DNA of 64,000 nt from Saccharopolyspora gloriosae (GTDB lineage Bacteria; Actinomycetota; Actinomycetes; Mycobacteriales; Pseudonocardiaceae): assembly GCF_022828475.1 (NCBI RefSeq), contig NZ_CP059557.1:6433470-6497469 (forward strand), written 5' to 3'. The notes below the pieces were generated by a model, which ran no database searches, was not told the DNA's origin, and worked only from the letters and a program-made list of their open reading frames with translations. The position numbers were made by a program, and so were the translations under genes. Of the stretch, positions 43,965 through 52,351 are shown piece after piece (position 1 is the stretch's first letter; every line of letters begins with the position of its first letter).

Positions 43965-45272
43965 GTGATCGAAGGCCTGGTGACAGAAGGCACGCTCACC
44001 GCCCACCTCCGCATCGGCCCGATCGGCGGCAAGCGCAAGATGGCGGGCATGCCGTCAGCCCGCGAACCTCGGCCGACCCGCGACCCCCTGCAGGCCCGCG
44101 AACTCCGGCCGTTGCCCGTCCCGGCAGGCCCGCAGGCGTCGACCGTGCTCCCCGCGCTGCGCCGCGCCCTGGACGGCGACGGTCCGGCGCTGCTCCCGGT
44201 GGCACCGGACGGGGATACCTCGACCGTCGAAGCGATGGACGTGAGCACCCCGCTGCGCTCCGGCGAGGACGATCCGGCGGACCCGACCGCCCTGGTCATC
44301 GCCACTTCCGGTTCGACGGGAACCCCGAAGGGCGTGCTGCTGCCAGCCTCGGCGCTGCGCGCGTCGGCCGAGGCCACGCACCGGGGGCTCGGCGGTCCGG
44401 GGCACTGGCTGCTGGCGATGCCTGCGCACCACATCGCCGGAATCCAGGTGCTGGTGCGGGCGCTGCTCGCGAAGACACCGCTGGAAGCGGTGGACGCCTC
44501 TGCGGGTTTCCGCCCGGACCGGTTCGCCGCGGCCGCCCGCCGCACCCTCGCCGCCCCGGGCAGGCACTACACGGCGCTGGTACCGACCCAGCTGCGCCGC
44601 ATCCTGGACGATCCGGAGGCCTCGGCGGCGCTGTGCGAGTTCGACGCGGTCCTGCTCGGCGGCGCCGCCACCCCGCCCGCGCTGCGCGAGCAGGCCACGG
44701 CGGCGGGCGTGCGGGTGGTGACGACCTACGGCATGAGCGAGACCGCGGGGGGCTGCGTGTACGACGGTGTCCCGTTGGACGGCGTGCGGCTGCACGTCGA
44801 GGCAGCCGAGGACGGTTCCGGACCGGTCGCGCTGGCCGGACCGACGCTGGCCCGCGGCTACCGAGGTCAGGACGTGGCGAGCGCGTTCCGCGACGGCTGG
44901 TTCCACACCGGCGACCTGGGCCGCGTGAACGGGGACCGCCTGGAGATCCTCGGCAGAGCCGACGACGTGATCATCACCGGCGGCGTGAACGTCGCACCCG
45001 TCCTGGTGGAGCGCGTCCTCACCGAGCATCCCGGTGTCCGGGAGGCGTGCGTGCTGGGCGTCGACGATCCGGAATGGGGCCAGGCCGTGGTCGCCGCCGT
45101 CGTCCCCACCGATCCCGAGGCGCCACCGCCCGTGGCGGATCTACGCAGGTCAGTGCGAGAGCGCGCGGGCGCACCGAGCACACCGAAGCGCATCGAGTTC
45201 CTCGCCGAGCTGCCGCTGCGCGGGCCGGGGAAACCGGACCGGCGGTCGTTGCGCGCGACTCTCGGCCAGTGA
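43965..45272 (+). CDS. menE: O-succinylbenzoate-CoA ligase
   Basis: An acyl-adenylate-forming enzyme, 435 residues from GTG 43965. The P-loop-like motif ALVIATSGSTGTPKGVLLPA, the adenylate motif VVTTYGMSETAGG, HTGDLGRVNGDRLEILGRAD and the C-terminal catalytic Lys of GPGKPDRRSLR are all present. ATG 44040 or 44049 would give about 410 residues, closer to homologues, and the extra N-terminus has no recognised domain, so the start is uncertain. The TATCAT box before 43965 favours the longer form. menA follows 28 bp after the stop. Confidence 0.88.
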   Translation: MIEGLVTEGTLTAHLRIGPIGGKRKMAGMPSAREPRPTRDPLQARELRPLPVPAGPQASTVLPALRRALDGDGPALLPVAPDGDTSTVEAMDVSTPLRSGEDDPADPTALVIATSGSTGTPKGVLLPASALRASAEATHRGLGGPGHWLLAMPAHHIAGIQVLVRALLAKTPLEAVDASAGFRPDRFAAAARRTLAAPGRHYTALVPTQLRRILDDPEASAALCEFDAVLLGGAATPPALREQATAAGVRVVTTYGMSETAGGCVYDGVPLDGVRLHVEAAEDGSGPVALAGPTLARGYRGQDVASAFRDGWFHTGDLGRVNGDRLEILGRADDVIITGGVNVAPVLVERVLTEHPGVREACVLGVDDPEWGQAVVAAVVPTDPEAPPPVADLRRSVRERAGAPSTPKRIEFLAELPLRGPGKPDRRSLRATLGQ

Positions 45273-45300
45273 CGACGAGTGATGCGCGAAGATGATTCCC

Positions 45301-46173
45301 ATGGCGACCGTGAAGCAGTGGATTGAGGGCGCACGCCTGCGGACGTGGCCGAACGCGATCGCGCCGGTCCTGGTCGGCACCGGGGCGGCGACCGGAGTGG
45401 ACGAGCGGAGCGTTCCGATCGCGCTGCTGGCGCTGGCGGTGTCGCTCTTGCTGATCACCGGGGTGAACTTCGCGAACGACTACTCGGACGGAATCCGGGG
45501 CACCGACTCCGATCGGGTCGGACCGTTCCGGCTGGTCGGTTCCGGCGCCGCCGATCCGATCGCGGTGCGCAACGCGGCGTTCGGCTGCTTCGGCCTGGCC
45601 GCGATCGCGGGCATCGCCGTTGTGGTCCTGAGTGGACAGTGGTGGATGCTGGCGGTGGGCGCGCTGTGCATCGCGGGCGCCTGGTACTACACCGGCGGCA
45701 AGCGGCCGTACGGCTACGCGGGCCTCGGCGAGATCTCCGTGTTCGTGTTCTTCGGCCTGATCGCGGTGCTCGGCACGATGTTCGCGCAGGCGGGCACGAT
45801 CAGCGGTTTCGGCGTCGGCGGCGCGGTGGCGATCGGCTCGTTCTCCAGCGCGGTGCTGGTGGCGAACAACCTCCGCGACATCCCCACCGACCGGGTCACC
45901 GGCAAGCGCACCCTGGCGGTGCTGCTGGGCGACCGCGACACCCGAACCCTGTACGTCACGCTGGCCCTGATCCCGTTCCTGATCACCGTCCTGATCGGCC
46001 TCCGCAATTCCTGGGCACTGCTGGGCTTCCTGGCCTTACCCCTCCTGATCAACTCCGTCCTGGCGGTGACCCGAGGCGGCACCGGCCGCAAACTGATCCC
46101 CGCCCTCCGAGACACCGGCCTGGCAATGCTCGCCTGGGGAACCGCAACGGCCCTGGCCCTAGCCTTCGGCTGA
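45301..46173 (+). CDS. menA: 1,4-dihydroxy-2-naphthoate polyprenyltransferase
   Basis: A 290-residue UbiA-family membrane prenyltransferase with about nine helices. The first Asp-rich motif is NFANDYSDGIRGTD and the second NLRDIPTDRVTGKRTLA. It attaches the polyprenyl chain to DHNA and so links this pathway to the polyprenyl synthase at 7829-8860. ATG 45301 (MATVKQWIEGARLRTWPNA) matches homologues; ATG 45292 is 9 bases upstream. Confidence 0.94.
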   Translation: MATVKQWIEGARLRTWPNAIAPVLVGTGAATGVDERSVPIALLALAVSLLLITGVNFANDYSDGIRGTDSDRVGPFRLVGSGAADPIAVRNAAFGCFGLAAIAGIAVVVLSGQWWMLAVGALCIAGAWYYTGGKRPYGYAGLGEISVFVFFGLIAVLGTMFAQAGTISGFGVGGAVAIGSFSSAVLVANNLRDIPTDRVTGKRTLAVLLGDRDTRTLYVTLALIPFLITVLIGLRNSWALLGFLALPLLINSVLAVTRGGTGRKLIPALRDTGLAMLAWGTATALALAFG

Positions 46174-46189
46174 CGACCACGACGAAGCA

Positions 46190-46335
46190 GTGCAGTCGGC
46201 GGCGAAGCAGTGCAGTCGGCGTCGAAGCCCGCGAAGGGCGGGCAAAGCCCCGCCTGCCTCGCGGCCGAAGGCCGTGCCTTGCGGCGAAGCCGTGCCTTGC
46301 GGCGAAGCCGTGCCTTGCGGCGCAGCCGTGCCTGG
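46190..46335 (+). repeat. Mini-hairpin array before repeat copy E
   Basis: Three or four near-identical 18-bp units (GCGGCGAAGCCGTGCCTT) follow a segment almost identical to part of the 82-bp unit at 5740-5814. Confidence 0.8.
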
Positions 46336-46504
46336 ATGCGCGTCAGCGCATAGCCCACGTCGAAAAAACGACCACCCGCGGGTTCTCAGTTGGTCTCTCG
46401 CGAGGACAGCTTTTTCCCTCGTGGCGGAGCCACTAGGGAAAAAGATCCCGCAGCGAGAGACCAACTGAGGTTCCGCCACCCGACCACCAAAGCCAAACGA
46501 CCGG
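46336..46504 (+). repeat. Structured intergenic repeat, copy E
   Basis: Small stem ATGCGC/GCGCAT is at 46336-46351. Outer arms 46385-46401 and 46453-46469 are perfectly complementary and identical to copy D. The copy ends 5 nt before the stop of the DUF3558 gene and lies between convergent genes. Confidence 0.9.
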
Positions 46505-46509
46505 ACGAA

Positions 46510-47079
46510 TCAGTCCACTGCAGAAAGAACGTACTGAGCTATTCCCTGGGCGGCGTCGCACTCGTCAGAGTCGGCCTCAGCGGACTGCACCGTGACCTGC
46601 AGGGTCCCCCGCCCGACTCCCGCGAACACGCTGCACTCGTTGGCACGCAGCGTCTTCGTCCCAGGGACTTCGCCGAGCCGTACTTCGTCCTCACCGAGCC
46701 CGGCGTACTCCTGGGGCTGGGAGGCGATCAAGATCGACCGAACCCCGCTCTGCGCCTCGAACCGGCAGCCGCGCACCGGCGGGTCGAATCCGATCTCGCG
46801 CGCAACCCCGGGCCGCACGGCGTAGCCGAACCGTCCGAGTTCGTCGACGTTGATCAGCCCGCACAGTTGTTCCGCGGAGGCCCCGGCGAGGTCCTGGCGC
46901 CGTTCCGGCGGCACTTCGCGGGTGATCGATGGGGTGACGGTCTCCGGTTCGGCCTGGTCGCTGCCGCTCGTCGTGGGTGTGCTGCTCGGCGCGGGCGGCG
47001 GGCCGCCGGAGGTGCACCCGGCGAGCACGACGGCGAGCGCGGGTACCAGCACGGCGGCGGAGATCGTCGGCCGGCGCAT
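46510..47079 (-). CDS. DUF3558 lipoprotein
   Basis: A 189-residue exported lipoprotein. The N-terminal signal ends in lipobox LAGC (Cys22), followed by a Ser/Thr/Pro linker and a DUF3558 domain (about 65-189) with paired cysteines (EQLCGLINVDELGRFGY, RGCRFEA, NECSVF, DECDAA). Function is unknown; the family is abundant in Pseudonocardiaceae. ATG 47079 has GAGGAGG upstream. Confidence 0.85.
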   Translation of the reverse strand: MRRPTISAAVLVPALAVVLAGCTSGGPPPAPSSTPTTSGSDQAEPETVTPSITREVPPERRQDLAGASAEQLCGLINVDELGRFGYAVRPGVAREIGFDPPVRGCRFEAQSGVRSILIASQPQEYAGLGEDEVRLGEVPGTKTLRANECSVFAGVGRGTLQVTVQSAEADSDECDAAQGIAQYVLSAVD

Positions 47080-47140
47080 GCCCCTCCTCGGACTAGTGGC
47101 TTGATCGCAGACTACGTGTCGCAGGAGGGCTCGCCGTCGC

Positions 47141-48265
47141 TCACCCGGCGAGCGGCCAGGTTCCGCTGCGGTGGAACTCGGCGAGCGTGTCGAGCGGCCC
47201 GGTGAGGTCGAGGCCCTGCTCCGCCACCCATTCGTCGTCGTAGTAGGTGTCGGCGTAGCGCTCACCGCCGTCGCAGAGCAGCGTGACGATGCTGCCGGTC
47301 CTGCCGTCGCGCACCATTTCGGAGACGAGCCCGAAAACGCCCCACAGGTTGGTGCCGGTGGAGCCGCCGACGCGGCGGCCGAGCACGTTCTCGGCCCAGC
47401 GGATGGTGGCGATCGAGGCGGCGTCCGGCACCTTGATCATCCGGTCGATGGCTTGGCCGATGAAGGACGGTTCGACCCGCGGCCTGCCGATGCCTTCGAT
47501 GAGCGAACCGCGTTGCCCGGTCCGGCCGGGGTCGCCGTCGCACCACGCTTCGTAGAACACGGAGTGTTCCGGGTCGACCACGGCGAGCCCGGTGTCGTGC
47601 CTGCGGTAGCGGATGTAGCGGCCGAGGGTGGCGCTGGTGCCGCCGGTGCCCGCGCCGGTGACGATCCACTCCGGGCTCGGGTGCCGTTCCAGCGCGAGCT
47701 GGTCGAAGATCGACTCGGCGATGTTGTTGTTGCCCCGCCAGTCGGTGGCGCGTTCGGCGTGGGTGAACTGGTCCATGAAGTGCCCGCCGAGTTCGGCGGC
47801 GAGCCTGCGGGATTCGTCGTAGATCGCGCCCGGTTGGTCCACGTAGTGGCAGGTGCCGCCGTGGCGTTCGATCAGCGCCACTTTCTCCGGGCTGGTGGAA
47901 CGCGGCATCACCGCGATGAACGGGAGTCCCAGCAGCTGGGCGAAGTGCGCTTCGGAGACCGCGGTGGATCCGGAGGACGCCTCGATCACGGGGGTGTTCT
48001 CCGTCACCCATCCATTGCAAATGGCGTACAGGAACAGGGATCGGGCGAGCCGGTGCTTGAGCGAACCGGTCGGATGAGTTGACTCGTCCTTGAGGTAAAG
48101 GTCGATCCCCCACGCCGAGGGCAGCGGGAATCGCAGCAGGTGCGTGTCGGCGCTGCGGTTCGCGTCGGCTTCGATGATGCGAACCGCTTCACTGGTCCAG
48201 GATCGGGTGCGTCCGCAGGAGCGATCCGCCACCACGCCGGAGACGTCCGCATCAGTCCTGGTCAT
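47141..48265 (-). CDS. cds1: PLP-dependent L-cysteine desulfhydrase (Cds1-like)
   Basis: A 374-residue fold-type II PLP enzyme of the cysteine synthase superfamily. The Schiff-base Lys is in [10 protein letters not shown] (about residue 70), the PLP-phosphate loop is [12 protein letters not shown], and the Gly-rich [12 protein letters not shown] binds substrate. It matches the actinobacterial Cds1 group, which releases H2S, pyruvate and ammonia from cysteine; cystathionine-synthase-like roles cannot be excluded. ATG 48265 overlaps the DUF4229 stop region by 14 bases, so the two genes are co-translated. Confidence 0.8.
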   Translation of the reverse strand: MTRTDADVSGVVADRSCGRTRSWTSEAVRIIEADANRSADTHLLRFPLPSAWGIDLYLKDESTHPTGSLKHRLARSLFLYAICNGWVTENTPVIEASSGSTAVSEAHFAQLLGLPFIAVMPRSTSPEKVALIERHGGTCHYVDQPGAIYDESRRLAAELGGHFMDQFTHAERATDWRGNNNIAESIFDQLALERHPSPEWIVTGAGTGGTSATLGRYIRYRRHDTGLAVVDPEHSVFYEAWCDGDPGRTGQRGSLIEGIGRPRVEPSFIGQAIDRMIKVPDAASIATIRWAENVLGRRVGGSTGTNLWGVFGLVSEMVRDGRTGSIVTLLCDGGERYADTYYDDEWVAEQGLDLTGPLDTLAEFHRSGTWPLAG

Positions 48266-48560
48266 CGGCCTGCCCTCGGTCACCGCGGAGCTCGGCGCGG
48301 AGTTGTTCGCGGCGCCGGGCGCGGTGCACCATGCCGGTGGCGACGCGTCGGCGCAGTCCGCCGAAGACCACCATGGACAGCGGCATCACCACCACCACGG
48401 ACACCGCGAGGGCGACCAGCAGCGGCACTCCGCAGAGGGCGATCACGGCGGTCACCGCGAGCAGCATGGCCAGCCTGACCACGGTGTACAGCGCGATGTC
48501 CCGCGCCAAGTTGGTCGGCGGGGCCGACTCCGTTACCGATGCCGTTCGCTGTTCCTGCAC
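48252..48560 (-). CDS. DUF4229 membrane protein
   Basis: A 102-residue protein with two adjacent membrane helices ([20 protein letters not shown] and [19 protein letters not shown]) and a basic C-terminal tail, matching DUF4229. Function is unknown. GTG 48560 has a TACCCT box 7 nt upstream and no ribosome-binding site, so translation is probably leaderless. It overlaps cds1 downstream. Confidence 0.75.
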   Translation of the reverse strand: MQEQRTASVTESAPPTNLARDIALYTVVRLAMLLAVTAVIALCGVPLLVALAVSVVVVMPLSMVVFGGLRRRVATGMVHRARRREQLRAELRGDRGQADDQD

Positions 48561-48567
48561 GTCAACC

Positions 48568-48573
48568 AGGGTA
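48568..48573 (-). promoter_or_regulatory. -10 box for leaderless DUF4229 gene
   Basis: TACCCT on the minus strand, 7 nt before the GTG start. The same hexamer and spacing occur before ccdA. Confidence 0.5.
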
Positions 48574-48736
48574 GAGCACGGCCAGTGCGACAATCCCCCA
48601 CCCCGTATCGCCCGAAGCGCCGCTTTCGTCCCTTACCTTCCCTTTACCTGGAGTCGAATGTTCGAGTACCTGACCATCGAAGTGCCAGGATGCGACCGGA
48701 ATGCCCGAAAAACCGTCCGCATTGTGGAGGTCCCCT

Positions 48737-48958
48737 GTGACCGCGACGACTCCCCAGTCTCGCCAGAACGGTCAGGAACAGCTGCTCACCCCCGGTGAGG
48801 TCGCCTCGTTGTTCCGGGTCGACCCGAAGACGGTGACGAGATGGGCGACGGCAGGCCGGATCGGTTCCATTCGCACCCCCGGCGGCCACCGCCGGTTCCG
48901 CGAGTCGGAAGTGCGCACGCTGTTGGCCGAACTCACCAACGACGTCCGCTCCGCCTGA
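48737..48958 (+). CDS. bldC: Developmental regulator BldC
   Basis: A 73-residue MerR-type DNA-binding protein. The winged-helix core LLTPGEVASLFRVDPKTVTR followed by WATAGRIGSIRTPGGHRRFRE is almost identical to Streptomyces BldC, which delays the switch from vegetative growth to sporulation. GTG 48737 has GGAGG 6 nt upstream. The protein has no effector domain, as is normal for BldC. Confidence 0.93.
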   Translation: MTATTPQSRQNGQEQLLTPGEVASLFRVDPKTVTRWATAGRIGSIRTPGGHRRFRESEVRTLLAELTNDVRSA

Positions 48959-49139
48959 GCCGCCCGACGATCGGCACGCGTCCGGTCCGCCTCCGCGTCA
49001 GTACCGCCCGAGGCGGGCCGGGCACGGCCCATCGCCGAATTGCCGAATATCGGTGCACCGTCGGATGCTCCCTGATCGGCGCACCCCACCACCCGCCGTT
49101 CTCCGGCTAATCTCGGGGTGAGGTAGTGGAGGTGCCCTG

Positions 49140-49340
49140 ATGATCTACGTCCTGGCAGCGATCGGCGCGCTCACCGTGGCCGTGCTGATGTGGCGCGCGT
49201 TCGGCCCGATGCGCGACGCCGAGAGCGAGGGTTCGAACGAGCCTCGCCGCGCCGCACCCTTGGCCCCGGACGACGACCCGGATTTCCTGCGTCGTCTCGA
49301 CGAACAACAACGCAACAAGAACGACCACGACCAGGACTGA
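49140..49340 (+). CDS. Small membrane protein
   Basis: A 66-residue protein with one N-terminal membrane helix (MIYVLAAIGALTVAVLMWRA) and an acidic then Gln/Asn/Asp-rich cytoplasmic tail (PDDDPDFLRRLDEQQRNKND). GGAGGTG lies 5 nt upstream of the ATG, strong support that it is real. It is not assigned to a family. It follows bldC by 181 bp. Confidence 0.75.
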   Translation: MIYVLAAIGALTVAVLMWRAFGPMRDAESEGSNEPRRAAPLAPDDDPDFLRRLDEQQRNKNDHDQD

Positions 49341-49401
49341 GCGCGGGCTTCGCCGCCTCGGCAGCGGCGAAGCCGAATCCTCGCGGCGAAGCCGTGCCTG
49401 G

Positions 49402-49569
49402 ATGTGCGAAGCACATAGCCCACGTGAGCAGGGTGACCACCGGCGGGTTCTCAGTGAGCCTCTCGCGAGGACAGCTTTTTCCCTCGTGGCGGAGCCACTC
49501 GGGAAAAAGATCCCGCAGCGAGAGGCTCACTGGGGTTCCGCCACCCGACCACCCAAGACGAAAGACCGG
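49402..49569 (+). repeat. Structured intergenic repeat, copy F
   Basis: The small stem is ATGTGC-GAA-GCACAT (49402-49416), a paired change from ATGCGC/GCGCAT. Outer arms 49450-49466 (CTCAGTGAGCCTCTCGC) and 49518-49534 pair at 16 positions plus one G-U type wobble. The distal hairpin is as in copy A. The copy ends 15 nt before the stop of the ATPase gene. Confidence 0.9.
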
Positions 49570-49584
49570 GCCGCCCCGACAACC

Positions 49585-51231
49585 TCAGGCCTGGCGCTGG
49601 CGGCCGAAGGCCTGCGGGAAATCGTCGGCGACGATCGCCCCGAGTTCCAGCAGTGCCAACCGGGTCGGGGCGGCGAGCTGGTCCAGTTCGACCTCCGCAC
49701 CTTCTTCGAGGTGCGGGTCGAACGGGATGCGGGACACCGCCCGGCAGCGCGAACCGAAGTGGGCGCTGAGCTTGTCGACGTCGACCTTGCCGGAACCGGG
49801 CCGCACCGAGTTGATCACCGCGACCGAGCGGGAGACGAGCTGCCCGTACCCGTGCGCGTCCAGCCAGTCCAATGTGGCCGAAGCGCTGCGCGCCCCGTCG
49901 ATGGAACTGGACGAGACGATCACCAGCGAGTCCGCGACGTCGAGCACGCCCTTCATCGCCGAGTGCATCAGTCCGGTGCCGCAGTCGGTCAGCACGATGT
50001 TGTAGAAGTGCTCCAGCAACGTCACCGTGCGCTGGTAGTCGTCCTCGCTGAACGCCTCGGAGACCGCCGGGTCCTGCTCGCTGGCGAGGATCTCCAACCG
50101 GCTCGGCCCTTGCGAGGTGTAGGACCGCACATCGCTGTACTTGCGAATGCGTTGCGCGTCCCGCAGCAGGTGGCGCACGGTGGCCGTGGTCTCCAGCGGG
50201 ATCTTCTGGCTCAGCGTGCCACGGTCCGGGTTGGCGTCCACGGCGATCACGCGATCACCGCGCAGCGAGGAGAACGTGGAGCCGAGGGTCGCGGTCGTCG
50301 TGGTCTTGCCGACGCCGCCCTTCAGGCTCAGCATCGCGATCTTGTAGCAGCCTTGCAGCGGCTGGTTGATCCGGCCGATCAGTTCGCGGCGGCGCAGGTC
50401 GGAAGCGCTCTCGCCGAGGTTGATCGAACGACCGCTCGCCACGTACAGCGCCTTGCGCCAGCCGGATTGCGGGGCGCGCTTGGTCTGCCGCAGCAGTTGC
50501 GAAGAAGCGAGGTCCTTCCCGAACGGCACACCTTGCTGCTGGCCGGGCTGCTGCTGGCCGGGATGTTGCTGGCCCGCTTGCGGCTGGCCCGGCTGCCCGG
50601 CGGCGGGCTGCCCGACGCCCGGCTGCTGAGCGCCCTGTTGCGGCTGCTGCGGAAATCCCTGCTGCTGCGGGAACGGTCCGGCGACCGGCGCGTACGGGTT
50701 CTGCTGGCCGCCCACCTGGTACGGCCCGGACTGGCCACCGGCGACCGGGTACGGCCCCGAGTTGGCAGGCACCTGGTACGGACCGGACGTCCCGCCCTGC
50801 ACCGGCTGGGGACCTGACTGACCACCGGGAACCTGGTGCGGCCCGGACGGCCCGCCCGGAGCCGGGAACGGCCCGGATTGATGCGGCTGCGGCCCGGACG
50901 GCGTCTGCTCGGTGTACTGCGAACCCGCCTGCGGATACTGCGGCCCGGCATCGGGGAAAGACTGTCCACTCTGGACGTTCTGGCCGCCGGGGACGTTCTG
51001 ACCACCAGGGTAGTACGGCTGCGGCCCGCCGGGACTCGCCGCGCCCTGCACGGGAGCGTTCGGCGTGGTCCCCGGCTCCACGTACGGCTGCGGTCCCGCG
51101 GGCACCGAGCCGTCACCGTAATCCGGGGTCGCGTGATCCGTCGTGCCGTTCGCCTGCTGCGCCGAGTCCGCACCGGGCGAGGCCGAACCCGCATCGCGTT
51201 GCGTTTCGGGCTCTTCGTACCGTCCGGTCAC
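49585..51231 (-). CDS. Pro/Gln-rich MinD/ParA-like ATPase (EspI-like)
   Basis: A 548-residue protein. The first 230 or so residues are low complexity, rich in Gly, Pro, Gln and Ser (SGPYQV and GPQP repeats). The C-terminal half is a deviant-Walker ATPase with MLSLKGGVGKTTTTATLG and DANPDRGTLSQ, then a switch region LTDCGTGLMHSAMK. Architecture matches EspI/ESX-associated ATPases, yet no ESX genes are in the window. GTG 51231 has GGGAGGT 9 nt upstream. It lies downstream of resC, 112 bp away. Confidence 0.78.
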   Translation of the reverse strand: MTGRYEEPETQRDAGSASPGADSAQQANGTTDHATPDYGDGSVPAGPQPYVEPGTTPNAPVQGAASPGGPQPYYPGGQNVPGGQNVQSGQSFPDAGPQYPQAGSQYTEQTPSGPQPHQSGPFPAPGGPSGPHQVPGGQSGPQPVQGGTSGPYQVPANSGPYPVAGGQSGPYQVGGQQNPYAPVAGPFPQQQGFPQQPQQGAQQPGVGQPAAGQPGQPQAGQQHPGQQQPGQQQGVPFGKDLASSQLLRQTKRAPQSGWRKALYVASGRSINLGESASDLRRRELIGRINQPLQGCYKIAMLSLKGGVGKTTTTATLGSTFSSLRGDRVIAVDANPDRGTLSQKIPLETTATVRHLLRDAQRIRKYSDVRSYTSQGPSRLEILASEQDPAVSEAFSEDDYQRTVTLLEHFYNIVLTDCGTGLMHSAMKGVLDVADSLVIVSSSSIDGARSASATLDWLDAHGYGQLVSRSVAVINSVRPGSGKVDVDKLSAHFGSRCRAVSRIPFDPHLEEGAEVELDQLAAPTRLALLELGAIVADDFPQAFGRQRQA

Positions 51232-51343
51232 CGTTCCCGTACCTCCCACACATCGGTTCGATCTTTACCGGGACGAGTGACGGCCACCCGATTCCGCGGA
51301 GGAACGGGTGGCCGGCGGTCGAACTCCGGACCGGATCATGAAC

Positions 51344-52351
51344 TCACAGTCCAGCGTACGAGTGCAGTCCGGAGACGACGATGTTGATGAAGAAAAGATT
51401 GAAGATCATGACAGCCAGGCCGGTGATGTTGATCCACGCGGCCTTGACTCCCCGCCACCCCGCGGTCGCACGCGCATGCAGGTACGCAGCGTAGACGACC
51501 CACGCGATGAACGAACAGGTCTCCTTCGGGTCCCAGCCCCAGAACCGGCCCCAGGCGGCCTCGGCCCAAATCGCACCGGCGACGATCGCGAACGTCCACA
51601 CCGGGAAGATGATCACGGTGGCGCGGTAGGCCATCCGGTCCAGCACCTGCGTGGTGGGCAGCCGGGAACCGACCCGGACCATCTTGAGCGGGTTGTTCTC
51701 GTGCCGGGCGCGCAGCATGAACAGCACGCTGGCGACACCGGCGAACAGCAGCGCACCGCTGGAGACGATCGCCGCGCTCACGTGGATCACGATCCAGTAG
51801 GACTGCAACGCGGGCTGCAGCGGCGCGGCGCGGGCGTAGAGCACGGTGCCGGACAGGAACAGCAGCAGCACCACCGGCAGCAGCAGGAACCCGCCGAGCC
51901 CGCGCAGTTGCGCGGACGAGGACTCCCGGCGCTCGGCGCGCATCTGCCGGAACAGCACGATCGTCCAGGCGATCACCGCGGCCAGGCAGATCGCGGAGCC
52001 GAACTCGTACATGTTGCCCCACGGCGCGCGGCCGGTGGCCACACCGCGGAACACCAGCGAAGCGGTGTGCACCAGGATGCCGAGCACCGTCATCGACACG
52101 GCCATGCCGCCGAACCGCTCGGACAGCGGGCGCTTCTGCGGAGTGTCGATCCGGCCGACCCGCTCGCCGGTCGAGGAGTCCGCGCCGGCGCCGGCCGTGG
52201 TGACCAGTTGCGCCTCGCGGGTGCGGGCGGACTGCTTGCGCCCGCCGTAGGCGAACTCCGCGAAGTACAGCAGCATGGCGGCGATGTAGACGACCACCGA
52301 GGTCGCGAACGCCATGTCGCTGTAGTTGGACAACATCTGGTTGACCGGCAT
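51344..52351 (-). CDS. ccsA: Cytochrome c biogenesis protein ResC/CcsA
   Basis: A 335-residue membrane protein with about eight helices. It has the haem-handling WWD-type motif (WGRFWGWDPKETCSFIAWVV) and flanking conserved His residues (IVIHVSAAIV, HTASLVF). With ResB it exports haem and ligates it to apocytochrome c (system II). ATG 52351 overlaps the resB stop by one base (TGATG). Confidence 0.92.
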   Translation of the reverse strand: MPVNQMLSNYSDMAFATSVVVYIAAMLLYFAEFAYGGRKQSARTREAQLVTTAGAGADSSTGERVGRIDTPQKRPLSERFGGMAVSMTVLGILVHTASLVFRGVATGRAPWGNMYEFGSAICLAAVIAWTIVLFRQMRAERRESSSAQLRGLGGFLLLPVVLLLFLSGTVLYARAAPLQPALQSYWIVIHVSAAIVSSGALLFAGVASVLFMLRARHENNPLKMVRVGSRLPTTQVLDRMAYRATVIIFPVWTFAIVAGAIWAEAAWGRFWGWDPKETCSFIAWVVYAAYLHARATAGWRGVKAAWINITGLAVMIFNLFFINIVVSGLHSYAGL

